Below are positions 10,651-22,354 of a stretch of DNA of 57,500 bases, one piece after another. The notes beneath the pieces were generated by a model. It did not search any database, was not told the origin of the DNA, and worked only from the letters and a program-made list of their open reading frames with translations. This stretch comes from Cryptomeria japonica. Lineage: Eukaryota > Streptophyta > Pinopsida > Cupressales > Cupressaceae. Position 1 is the first letter of the stretch, and the number at the start of each line of letters is the position of its first letter. The position numbers and the translations under genes were made by a program. The DNA lies in contig NC_081411.1 in the NCBI RefSeq assembly GCF_030272615.1, positions 217,390,154-217,447,653 on the forward strand. Reading direction: 5' to 3'.

Positions 10651-13600
10651 AGTCATGGTCATTCTTTCAAACCCATGTATGACAGTGTAATGCCTAGACA
10701 AAGAGACACAAAGCAGTACAACAATAACAAGAAGCAATCAGTATATAGTAAAAAGAATTAGTGAAAAGGTTCTTTGACATTCACAATCATGAATAACAGT
10801 CCAAAGCATATGAAAATGACCATTCATAGCCAATAGTATCAATAGAAGACTTGACACAGAAGAAAGCAACAATGTAGAGAGCAGTGTTGCTTTAAAAAAT
10901 GATGCAGTCATAGAGAAAGTCAAAACAATCTCGTGTCAAAGATAAAGGAGTCTAGGTGTATACAACATTCTTGAAGCCAACTACAAAACATGATATTTTG
11001 TTTGTTTTAAAAATGTAGCCTACACAAAAGGCAATGTTGTTACTACAATAAGGGTCAACAAATAAATACAAATACAATGCCATGAAGGGGCAACTTGATA
11101 GTTGAAGCAATGATAGTCATATTACACAGACCATTAGAAAATAGTTTCTGTAAAGTTGTGACAGTAATAGAGGCATACATGAGACATAATGGCTTCATCA
11201 AAGGTACCTATTAATGCCTCGGGATTAGGCACACCACCAACAACATCTAGCAAAATCCTAGGGGAATCAAAGACTCCTTCCATTGTAAATGTCAGATTCA
11301 AGGAAAATCTATTGTTCATGAATTGAGATGAACAAAATTAGCAACTTTTAGAAGCCATTCATTGCAAACTAGAGTGACATATCACCTAATATAAGTGTTT
11401 GACAACCTTAAAACGATAGTATAAGCAACAAGAATAGTAAGGGTAGCATCAAGGAGGCTATAAGGATCTAAGACAACAATGACCTATGCATAAGAGAACA
11501 TGTTACAAGTTACTGAATCAACCCTTTAAGGTTTGATAAGAATAAATGGTAAAATACTAGGTACAAGCAACATGAGATGAGCATAAGACATCAACAATAA
11601 TCAGCATAAAAAATCAGTAAAAAAAGAGTAGAGTCAAAAGAAGCTACATGATACAAAGGCATTGATGCTGATGCAAATGGTATTGATGCCAGCTCAGTCA
11701 TATTGGCCCTCATAGGACAACTATAGTATTCAAAGTCATCAAGAGCACCTTGCAACGAGATAATGACAATCAATATAAGAAAATGGCGACAGAGCATCAT
11801 CAAGGATAGAGAGGAAGAAATCACCAAGTATTTTGAAAATTAAGATAAAGAACCACGTTAAGGAGAAATATTGATCACTACTCATTATGTTGCTAATGTG
11901 CAACAAGTATGCAAGCAAATAACAATTACATACTATAATGACAATGACATACATGGTCACCACAACCAATGAATGAAAGAAACGTGAAGATAGTGAATAG
12001 TCACAGTGCTAAGAAATAGCAAGGTCAGATTACAAAGCCAAAAAAGGAAGACAAAATAGATGTGTATATGACAACATTAAAGGAGTAGATCTGTAATAAA
12101 ATATAGACAAGACAGTCCATTGAAAATCAGTAGCCAAAGCCAAGGTAATCAAATGGAGGAAAAGACAAAAATAAATAGTCCATTCATTGGACAAAGATAG
12201 TCCTAGGTCTAAGCATGAAGACAACATCGGAGATCAATTGCAGCATTCAAAGAATGGTGACAGTCTTTTAATGACAAAGGATTAGAAGAGGATTGGAGTT
12301 TTAATCATCCAATGATGACTATGACTAAAAGGTATCCAAGTATAGTCTTAGAAGTAAAGATAATCAACCAAACATAAGTGAACGAGTGTTTGTTGTAGCA
12401 TTTAAGGAAAGTCACATCATCATATGCAATACAACAAAGAACCAACTCTTAGAGATATGAAAGACAAGGCAACCATCATTAAGACATAGTAACAAGTGAT
12501 AGACATTAGAATAAGAGAATACATAACAATGCAACATCAAGGTCAGTGACAGGGGAGAAAAGAGAGACAAGAGACTATGCCTAATGAAGCCTAACCTGGG
12601 CATTAGGATCAGATTACAAAGCCTTAAGAATGAATAGTTCTAGGTATTTATTTTCTCCTTCACCTTGCTAGTTTTTTATGCCCTTACTTGTATGGTACAC
12701 ATTTTGGAGATGGTTCTTACATATAGCGATTAAAGAATGCGTTAATGTAATCCTTGAGAGGAGTCCCAAGAATGAGCATAAAGGATAGAAAGATACCAAG
12801 CAAAAACAAGACATGGAAAGTTCATTACCTTCTTTCAAAGAAACATAAAGAATCGGTCTTCATTGAAGTTACAACAGTCAAATGATCCTAACAGTAACTA
12901 ACAACAAAAGAGAGAAGTCCTAGAGACATCAATGCAAAGGAATGAGGCATGTCTAGAAGGTTGTGGTCATAGTGAAGTCAATATCTTATCCCATAGAACC
13001 ATCAATAGGAATCTACAAAGAAGACAATAAATAGTGAATGTATGAAATAAGAAAGGGGCTGTGTATGAGAAAAGGCAATCCTGTCAAGGTGGTGAAGATG
13101 TAGTCTCAAGAGAATCAATCGTAACAGCTGAGAGAACTATGCACAAACCTCATACCATTGTATAGACACAACAAGGGATGAATGCAATAGTCATGAGCAA
13201 TGTCTAAAAGCTAAAAACAAGGAGTTATAGTCCAAAGGAGATATCACAGTATATGAACATTATATAAAATCTGATGCAAGTGTGTCTTTTACATTTTTTC
13301 AATGAAGGATAAGCAATTGATAAAAAATGTAAATGTGTGACATTTTTCTTTAAGGAGCTATGGCTATTTCAAGAAATGCAAGCTAGTGGTATGTATCAAT
13401 CCTAGATCTGATAGATAATAGTGAAATGACGGCTAAAAGATGAGAGTAAGATAAGTATGAATCTACAATGACACAAGAATTCAGTTAAAAAATATCACTG
13501 ATCCCTTCATGAGGTCAACGACATGTGTGTAGATTTTACAAAGATGAACCTTTATAAGAGAAATATTGTCTTCAAACCCAATACAAGAACCATGAAATGA

Positions 13601-16500
13601 TAAGTTGCATTGGAGCAAAGAAGGTTGACCTTGAAGAATTATAGTCATAGTACTATAACTACCTTTGGCATAGTATCATTAGAACAGTTCAAAGTCATAG
13701 AAGCAATGTCTAATAACAACCCTACCTAGTCATGACCATCAAAGGGAAATGATTAATCATTTAGTTAGAAAACCCCCACAATCATGAATGAAACCAAAGG
13801 AATGTTTTATAACCACAAGTCACAATGGTGAAAATTACATGCGTGAAACATGGAAAATAACAGTCCCAGATCAACACAGTAATAAACTCATTGCAAGCAT
13901 TGTCAAAAATATCAAAGGGGTTTGATGAGTAGGCCCTAGTATCATGGGTGGAAAGTTTCCTAACATTATAGGTTAAAGACATAGTAAAAAATGGTAAAAG
14001 GATTGACCATCATGATAGTCAAAGGTTCAAGTCACTCAACCCTTTAAGGGACTCAAGATTGTTAAGAGTCAAAAATTAAGAAATGAAAATGATAATATAT
14101 GATAGGGAAAAAGGTAGTTTAAGAATAAGGGCCAAGGGTACTATCAGACATTAGATAAGGAATAGTGAGCAACAAAATATATTAGACAGCAAGAGCATGA
14201 ATGATAGACAAAGATAAACAATGATACAGGGGAAGATGGTCATTTCTTAATTACTTGATAGGGACCACAAGAATAAGAGGGTATCAACAAAAGATTGTTA
14301 CCATTTCTTAGATGAAAATCATACAAGTGCAACCAATATATTAGGAGTATTTCTCAACATTGTTCTCAGTCATAGTCATAAACATGTATAGAGAAATGAA
14401 AGAAGCTCAATCAGTTAGGCATGGAAACTAAATACATAGTCCAAAGCACAAAAGAATAATGGAAATGACATGACTATGGTAGGCCAGCTGAATATGCTGT
14501 CGAACGATGAAAGGATGGTCAAAAGAAAAAGACGAAAGACTCTTGTAATCATCTTTAATGATATAAAATAGTCAAAAAGAGATATCATCATAGTAGTCCA
14601 TAACAGTCATCAACTCAAGGGAGTAATTAAACAAGAAAGGACCAACATACTCAATAAGACAAGAATCTAATCAAAACTCAAAAGTCACAAGTGGACAATA
14701 CAAAGAAAGATCACACAACCAAGGTAAGAGCAAAATATATGAGAAAATTATTTGATACCAACAACTAAGACTGTCAAAACAAAGATCGAGACCTTAAAGG
14801 CATCTTCGCATCATTAGGACATTAATGAAGTAGCTTGAGTACCATTACCATAAAGTATACAAATGCAAGGGGAAATTCATGCGTTTGATTGCAAAGAAAG
14901 GTGAGTTGTAATGGTACTGATACAACATAATCTGTTGAATACAATTTATGACACTCCGTTGCCATTAGGATATGGATAAGAACAATGCATGAAAAAAGGT
15001 GGTGACTGTATTAGGCTAGAAGGACAATCACATTGCTGTTTGAAAAATGTCATGATAGTATTAGGTAAAAAAGATCAGTCTATTATGAGGAAACCTTAAA
15101 GTAATTATTGGATAAAAAGATAAAGAGTCTACGCTTAAAAAAAGGCTAACTTATTGAGAAACATTAGTATGAGCAATAAGGCTCCCCTTCGATGCAACTA
15201 TGATGTCTTATTGACATGAACAACATAAAGGGGTTGTGACACTCTAACTTGTACTTAGAGAATGTGAGACTGGTGGTCTTGATTAACACTACAATAAGCA
15301 CCAAAAAAGAACATGTTATTTTTTAAGAAGGTTAAGAAGGAAAATTTTAGGAGGAAGCATCATTGAGAAGATCATTGTCATTGATAATACCAATCTTAGT
15401 AATATGTTTAAAACATTAATTATTGTAAAAATGGTGGGCAAAGCTCAAGACAGTCTAAGAAAAGATTGCATGTTCTAAGTCAAAATACGAGTGTGAGTAA
15501 GGTTCTCAAGGATGGATTGGAGTTCTTACCCTTTCATTCATAATTTCCTAATCAGTACACAAAGACCTCTAACCAGTTGGACTATGCCCATGGGAGGCAG
15601 GAAAACAACGATCTTAGTAATCAATAGATCCTTGATAAGTAGGATGATAGAGAACATGTGATTAAGAAGCATCTTTTTAGTAGATTTTTTTTTTAATCTA
15701 GAGATCATGGTGGCACAAAACATGTGATGATATGTAGCATGATAAAATTTCTTTACACAACCATGTTATTAGGGAATCAAGTCTGTATCTGAACATGTCT
15801 AAGCTCCATAAGGCACCACAAAATTAAGGTGATTAGGGAATCAAGTCTGTATCTGAACAAAAATCCTTTGATAAATCCTATATAAAGAAGAAGAGAGCTC
15901 CACAAAATCTTTTGTATGGAGGGCCTATTCCACTGAAGAAGTAGTAGGTGGAGACTAATCAAGTATCAAAGATGGAAATAGGCACATAGAAAATCAAAGA
16001 AAAAGAGTTGTGTATAATCCCTTCACAATTCTCGGTGCTAAGATGGCTAAGGTTATCTTATCCATCAACTTGAATTCTCTAGTTCACTAGTTCATGGTGT
16101 GGGGACTCAAGCAGGTTTTGTGGACATTTTTATAAGATCAATGAAGGTATTGAAGAACAATCAGAGATGGTGGATTAAAAGGTAATATTCTCTACTACAA
16201 ATGAGAAACCCAATGAAGACACTAAAGTTCCTCCAAGTGAAAAGGAGACATAGTGGTATTGACAAAAACAATTAAGAAAGAAAAAAGTCCTAGATATAAA
16301 GTCTATTATTCTATGAACAAGTCAATCCAAAAGCATATGCACCTAGATGAAGTACATGGCATTAATTAAGCATTTTGAGCAATGCTCCTTGTTGTTTGTA
16401 ATGCTTGGATCTATTCCTTTTTCCAAAACTTATTGCAAATATTTACTTTGTAAGAAAATAATTCAGGTTACTTGAGATTAACACCAAAACAGATGGTTGT
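10651..16500. other. Long stop-rich region with strong A-over-T strand skew
   Basis: About 5.8 kb in which the + strand is consistently richer in A than in T; a hand count of 14581-14640 gives 26 A and 13 T. Short phrases such as CATAGTC, ATGATAGTCAAAG and CAATAGTCAT recur. No reading frame exceeds about 80 codons on either strand and none resembles a transposon or host protein. A 27-bp phrase (ATTAGGGAATCAAGTCTGTA...) is duplicated in tandem within 15768-15860, about 64 bp apart. It could be the eroded interior of an LTR element or a captured non-coding region; I cannot tell which. Confidence 0.45.
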
Positions 16501-17060
16501 ATAATTCCTCTATTTAGCATTGCAATATGATAGTGAAACTTGGAATGTATACCTAGAAGGAAATATGAATTTTGTCTCTTTTATCCCCATAAAAAACTAC
16601 AAATAAATCCAAAAAAATTACATAAATTACATTTCATATTGGATATGAAAAAATTATAAATGAAACAAATCAAGAGGAAAAAAAAACATACATCAATTTT
16701 CTATAAATATCCTATTTGCTAGGAAAAAAGACACCTCAATAGAGAAAGGCTAAGGATTTTATGACTTCAAGTTTATCAAACAGGAAAAAGAATGAGAGGT
16801 ATAGTGGCATGAGGCCAAGGCTAGTGGCCTTCTCTATAGTTGATTGGGACATGACACTGTATAGGGGTTTTTCCATGTTTGTCATTCAAAGTGTTTGGGA
16901 TAGGCCTAGGCTGTTACTCTATCAATTTTGTTTGAGTTACATTTCATTCAATTTCTACCTATAATTTTTAACTTATTCAACTTGTGTGGTGTTCCCTAAA
17001 CTACCAATTTGATTTAGATCATACGGATTGATATAATAGGAAGGTGTATAATCAACCTAT

Positions 17061-17077
17061 GCCGACATTCTCCCCTA
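17061..17077 (-). promoter_or_regulatory. Candidate polypurine tract and LTR start
   Basis: The minus strand reads TTAGGGGAGAATGTCGGC: a purine tract followed by a TG-starting sequence. This is the usual end of a copia interior and start of its 3' LTR. An LTR would extend to lower coordinates, perhaps to about 16500, but I found neither its end nor a second copy. Upstream sequence (17080-17240) shows no recognisable RNase H, so this is a lead rather than a firm call. Confidence 0.35.
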
Positions 17078-17768
17078 AGCAACATGTTTGGCTTGGTACA
17101 AACTTAGATAGATAAATTCCACTAACTAAGAATGTATACAAACAATATCCACTCAGCAGGAACCAACACATCACTTGATAGGGTTACCAAGACAAATTCA
17201 ACTTGGTATAAAACCAAATTGCATATGACATAATGGTAGAATAGAGTATACAAAGGTTGTTTTGATATTTAATCAAGTAGAGAACCAAGAGCTTATATTT
17301 TTGCCAAGAGTACATATTTTATTGTAATGGCAGTATGTGTTGTGTACTTCTTTCCATGCTTGTCCATTGCTTTCATGTTGATTTTGTGCTTGACACTTAA
17401 AATAAACATTCTAATTCTTTGTCTAGTTGATTCTCAAACACAATACCAAGAACATTAGCATTTTTGTACCTTTAGTTTATGCATTAAGAAAATGAAAATC
17501 GTACATTGGCACTTGGTAGCAGCAAAACATTGTATGAAAAATGAATTTCAGCAACATAGTTATTAATTTGACCATGTAGACATTACATGAAGCACAAATG
17601 TTGTAGTTGAAAGACTATTGGTGTAAAATACATCAACTTTTAGCCTACTGATGTATGTTGATTTTCAGTAGCAATTTTCTTTGGATCATAACATAGGCGA
17701 ATTTAACTTTGTGTTCTGGAGTTGTATAATGTCTATTTCAATTGTAGATCAGAAATATATACATACAA

Positions 17769-18665
17769 TAAAAGTTTAACAAGTCTATGGAAAACACCAA
17801 CCTCTATCACAGGCTGAATTCTATCATTTGTTCCATCTAATAGGTATGACAGAGCCCAACATGCATCTAACAAGATCTCCTCATCATCTATTTAAATTAG
17901 ATAACCAAGAACTAGAAGTGCTAATTTTGTTTGCATCAAAGAAGATAGTTTTAAGTGATATAGAAAGGGTTAGTACATCCATTCCATGGCTTACAGCTAT
18001 AATCATCAAGTCTTACAATTATTCAAATTCTTAAGTAATAGACAATCCTTTTCATAATTTATACCTGCTTAAAGGGTGATTGTGGTGTGCCCGACAGTTA
18101 TTATGCAATTTATAAATAACATTTCTTACCATTGACAACTTTGCATGATCATTCAATTGAGCCAAGAGTGGCATAAGGCCACCATGACTGAGGACTATAT
18201 CTCTAAACTCGGTGCTATCACCAGCTATATTTGTGAGAACCCAAATAAACTATAGTAGTATAAAAATGTCAGCAATAAAAAAGAACTGTAGAAAGCCAGC
18301 AGATGCAAAAATCATAGTTATGAAATACGGTGGCAAGTGAAAGGGTTCAGAACATAACCCGTTCCTGCACATCATCTCTAGGGGATCAAAGAAGCTCCAC
18401 AAAATATGGCATAGATCCATGACCAATCACAACTCTTGTTTTCTTTAAGGTTCCCATTGCAATCTTTTTCAAAGACCAGGGAGCTCCAAACTATACCATA
18501 ACAATTGAAACACAAGAATTACTGAGGCATTATGCTGACTTGATATTCTATCAAAAGTTATCAAGAAAATTGGACACTCCAACTGAAGTGATGGAAACTC
18601 ATGCCTTGTAAGGAACTCTACAAACCAAGGGACAATGTTAGCATTAATAACTTCCTCAGTGGGGC
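17769..18665 (-). pseudogene. Importin-alpha (ARM-repeat) gene fragment with introns
   Basis: Four blocks on the minus strand match consecutive ARM repeats of plant importin-alpha, the adaptor that binds nuclear localisation signals. Block a (about 18565-18660) includes EEVINANIVPWFVEFLTRHE. Block b (about 18365-18487) includes TRVVIGHGSMPYFVELL and then SPRDDVQERV, with an internal stop. Block c (about 18080-18237) includes VLSHGGLMPLLAQLNDHAKL. Block d (about 17769-17890) includes [20 protein letters not shown]. Order and strand match the family and the blocks are separated by 80-190 bp gaps, as in an intron-containing gene. The importin-beta-binding N-terminus, the first ARM repeats and the C-terminus are absent. 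It is a truncated, mutated genomic fragment. It lies about 450 bp from the PBS of the LTR-bounded unit, on that unit's sense strand. Confidence 0.82.
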
Positions 18666-19097
18666 AGGCACCATTATGTTACATATGTTTTGGTAGATGG
18701 TCATCTTTCAGAAGCAAAAAAGAACAAAATCATGATAAAATAGCAAGATAAAGATGCACACCAAAATAATTAAAATAATAATGTGTGTATTTAAGACAAA
18801 ATATTATTTTTGTCTTTAAAAAATGTCTTAAAATGTCCTTTTATGTAGTAGTGATAATGCATAAATCAGCCACAAACAACAAATTCTCAAATCAGTGCAC
18901 CTCCTAAAATACAATGAGGGATCCAATGAACCAGTTGCATTAGACCACATCCCCATCACAAAACTAGCTCTTGTGGTCAAACAATTGTTGAACTACGATG
19001 CCTCAACTCTTCAACACAAAAAAACTACATTGCTAATTTCTAACTTGTCAAAGATTTTTTGAGAATGCAAAGTTGCTTTAAAATCTCTGCCATAGCT

Positions 19098-19110
19098 GGT
19101 TCTGATACCA
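19098..19110 (-). promoter_or_regulatory. Primer-binding site of the gene-carrying unit
   Basis: The minus strand reads TGGTATCAGAACC, one mismatch from the usual iMet-type TGGTATCAGAGC. It abuts the LTR end at 19111. A downstream ATGGCAGAGATT opens a short frame of about 17 codons that soon stops. Confidence 0.7.
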
Positions 19111-21530
19111 CGATAAAACATAAAGAACTCAATATATTATTGATATTGAACTGCAAGAGTTCTAATTTATAATTGTTTTTGATTAAAAAAGCAGTGAGAA
19201 CAAGGACACTGACCCTTTACATAGCAAAACTATCAAAACTCATAGCACAGAAACAACACTATAACAACAAATAACAACAACTACTATAAAAAAAGAACCA
19301 AGTCTTTAGCAATCAAAAAACAACAACAGGAAAAAAACAAACCACAGGGCTGCCTTGAACACCCCACTGGCCTCCATAGTACTATTCCATTTGTTAGACA
19401 TGAATTTGTAGAGGTCTCTAGCTTCCTGCTTGTCCTTCTCAATGTCAGCATAGCCTTCCCTCAACAGAGAGAGGGTGAGTGTAGAGATATGTACTACCTT
19501 CATATGAAAATTATTTAGGCCCACCATTTGGGCTTCCTAAGCCTCCATTTTGTTCTTGAGTTGTTTAACCTCCTCCTTGATAAACTACAGATCGGGAATA
19601 GGGCCACCTGGGGGTTCTCAACAACTAGGTCATCGGTAGTTTCAGTAGTCTCTTTGTGCTCGCCACTAGCAATGGAGTTATCAGTATCTTTAACCAGGTC
19701 CATCAGAGGGATAGAATGCATCACCTACTTAGCCAAATTTAGGTCCGCCCCCAAATTTCTGGGATCTAGAGCATTGTGGTCAGGGATTTCCACACCTATA
19801 AAGCCCATAGTGTCCAAATCCATAGGGGTCCTATCTTCAGTGGGTTCCTAGGATTTCCTTTCAGGCGTAGTTATGTCAACAACACCAGTAGTGGTTGGGA
19901 CAATGGGGTCCCTAGACATATTACCATATTAAGCATCCCCATCAAGGCTCCCCATATTTTTAGGGCCCTCCTCCTTACTGTCCCCAGTGGGTTCCTCCTC
20001 AGAGTCCAGATTTTCAATAACTGGGGTCTTCTGTCTATGGCCTTTGGAAATAGTTCTAGAGGATCTCCTCTTAACTTCTGAGTCCAAGGAGGAGTTATCA
20101 TTGTCAGCAGCTTCAGAGGAAGAATTGTCATCAAAGACAATGCATTTGCATTTAGCGGGGGTTTTACTCTTGCCCTTGGTCAGGGAGTGAGAAACACTGT
20201 AGGAGGCAGGGAGAGTTAAACTAGGGGAGGTCACCGATAGAGAAACAGTTGAGGTATAGGTAGGCAGGGACATGGTGGCCATAGGAAAGCCCTCCTAGGG
20301 ATATTCGAATAATTTAGGGAAAGCCAAAGACATGGCCGCGAACTGATGGGGAGTCAGCATGGGGGTCTGGGAGAGCGAGAGATTCCTTGGGGGGCAGAGG
20401 GCCTCATGGAATTTATAGAACCTGTATATAAGACCCTTGTGGAGGAGGAATGGAGGTTTATCCCCATGCTTTGGGTCCAAAGTGTCCTTAACAGAGCTTT
20501 CCAAGGAGTGCAATAAATAAAACCACAAGCAAAGCAAATCATTGTTGCAAAAGTTATTGAGGAGAGACAAATGCTAATAGTAGAATACCTATACCTACCT
20601 TCGAGGGTGAAATATTTCATGATCATGAGGAAGATCATGCTCCAAGGGTGCTTGAGCTCCTCCCGAGAAAACTTGCCTTGCAGCTTGACAGGCTCCTCAT
20701 GGTTACGGAAGAACCACTTCAAACGCTCATTATTAGCAACTTGATTGGTGCACTTCGAGTGGTGGCCATCCAGGGTTAGCTTTGTAGCTTGGGGAATAGT
20801 CTCCTTGAAAACATCGAAGGTAATGCTACCAATCGAGACCCACCTTCCAGACTAGGAGGAGGCGAAGGCAACTGAGAGTTGCTCATCATTGCCCTTCGAG
20901 CAATCCAAAAAATCAACAATTCCACCCTCAACACAAAAGTTCTAGACAAGTGGACCATTTTTAAAACCATCCGGGTTATCTAGTTCATATCTCACCCTGC
21001 TGCCCCCCATTTCATCAGCCAACAACTCCTTAGTCATTAAATAGAGGAAATTGTAGGGACACTTCGCGAAGCTAGCCCAGAAGAGAAAATGGGGAATGTA
21101 GGAGCCCGACTTCAATAAATGGGGAATGTGCGAGCCCAGTTTCAAAAAATGAGAAATTAAGTTGGGCACATGGGAAAACAAGAAGTCACTATTAGTAATG
21201 ATTTGTTTGGAATGAGGCAATCAATGCCAACAACAACCGATGACAACTAACACATTTCAAAACCATTCATACTCCATCATGGCAATACAAGCCCAAGTGT
21301 AGTGCCAACACAGCAACACGTGTGTCATTAGCAGCCAGGCAGAACAAGTCGCCACCTCATTAGAAGGGATCTGAGGAATATTCCCTTTTTCTAAGGAATA
21401 ATCGTTGTTGTAGATTAACAACTTTCACAATTGATTCAAATGATTCCTAAACTAACTCTTATAATAGTGGATCTTGCAACATAACTAAAACACAATTGAG
21501 ACACATGTTTAGTTTATTCATTATTCCTCA
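19111..21530 (-). repeat. 5' LTR of the gene-carrying unit, split by a nested insertion
   Basis: The LTR occupies 19111-19177 and 21407-21530. With the insert and one target copy removed it is ~191 bp and aligns with 9245-9433. The + strand ends ...TTATTCCTCA, so the minus-strand LTR starts TGAGGAATAATG. The first + base pair is CG instead of TG, a single transition. Confidence 0.72.
19178..21397 (-). mobile_element. 2.2-kb retroposon-like insertion with a dead ORF
   Basis: Near-identical 9-mers flank it: ATAATTGTT (19169-19177) and ATAATCGTT (21398-21406). The uninterrupted LTR copy at 9301 shows the empty site. The minus-strand 3' end is ...CTGCTTTTTTAATCAAAAA, an A-rich tail like that of the LINE at 33760-33780, so LINE-type target-primed integration is likely. 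On the minus strand, broken frames read in order from about 21220 to 19306: a hydrophobic start (FLFWASFAKCPYNFLYLMTK), a Trp-rich part (RLKWFFRNHEEPVKLQGKF, about 20700), LLHKGLIYRFYKFHEAL (about 20430), a Ser/Glu-rich low-complexity segment with basic clusters (20282-19929), and a C-terminal hydrophobic stretch (ALWFVFFLLLFF, about 19320). I do not recognise the protein; it has no RT or endonuclease motif, so it was probably mobilised in trans. Confidence 0.65.
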
Positions 21531-21959
21531 TAGTTATGTTATCCCAGAAAACTTTTAAAAATTATATTATAATGACTATAATAAAATCTTATAGTTATTT
21601 ATCTTTGCAACAACTTAATATTATGATTATTATTTTTGTTAATATTGTGCACTCATAATTTAGTTTCCAATATTTTGTACATTGTTTTATTTTCCACATG
21701 TTTCATGTAATCTTTGTAAGTTTTGTTCAATTTCTTGTTTCAATGTCCTCTACAACAAGTTTTATGTTATATTTTTTTTGTCAATGAGACTTTGTATTTT
21801 ATTGTGGATCAGATTATATAATTTATTATTTATATATTGAGAAAATTGAAAATAATAGTCATATTGTAATTAAATGGCGCGATGAGATTTTTAATAACAA
21901 AAATATTCTAAAAATGAATTTGTGATACTATGATTGATTATATGATTTTATCTTTTATT
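21531..21959. other. AT-rich flank with duplicate of the 9157-9218 segment
   Basis: 21531-21592 aligns base for base, without gaps and at roughly 65-70% identity, with 9157-9218 (both begin TAGT.ATGTTATC and contain TAATGA.TATAATAAAA or the like). Nothing else is recognisable up to 21959. Confidence 0.5.
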
Positions 21960-22260
21960 CTAATGTTCATATTTTCCAAGATAAATAAATTATATTTACC
22001 TAAATAAAATCACCTTCACCTAATCATATATTTCATCTACTAATCACCTAATTCTATCTATTCATTTTCTAGGACCTTATCATCTAATTCATCAATCATT
22101 ATAACCTACTTCATGGATTCATCCCTTAACACAATTTTTCATTATCTCTTAAAACCTTTTCACTTGCATCACTTATTTATCCATTCATCTATTAATATTT
22201 TTTTGCTCTTTCATCATCTAGTGCCCACACACCATCACTTTGTTACCCTTGGCTTCTAAT
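21960..22260 (-). repeat. Dispersed AT-rich repeat, reverse copy
   Basis: The reverse complement contains GATGAATGGATAAAT, AAGAGATAATG, AATTAGATGATAAGG and ATTAGGTGAAGGTGAT, matching 7680-8000 in order. Further homology to 51060-51480 in the same orientation extends over both edges. Confidence 0.6.
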
Positions 22261-22354
22261 ACTTTAAATTAATTTAATTAAATATATTTTAAATTAGTTG
22301 ATTATATTATATTATTTATTCATTTAATATATTTAATTTAAAAAAATGATAATG

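Larger units (their letters stand above)
9245..21530 (-). mobile_element. LTR-bounded unit without pol, carrying host-gene fragments
   Basis: Two ~190-bp direct repeats bound this unit: 9245-9433, and 19111-21530 once a nested insert is removed. On the minus strand both run TG...CA (the right copy's last base pair is mutated, CG on +). The right copy is directly followed on the minus strand by a PBS (19098-19110). TAGTTAT flanks both outer edges. Short LTRs with an adjacent iMet PBS are typical of small copia or TRIM elements. The ~9.7-kb interior has no recognisable gag or pol, and no clear polypurine tract precedes the left LTR at 9434. Inside, on the same strand, are an AP2-domain fragment (9952-10330) and an importin-alpha fragment (17769-18665). 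It may be one gene-capturing element, or two LTRs of older elements with unrelated DNA between. Confidence 0.5.

Noticed and set aside
19306-20190. Plus-strand ORFs opposite the retroposon frame
   Set aside because: Shadows of the minus-strand frames; the minus strand has the consistent protein-like order and the A-rich tail.
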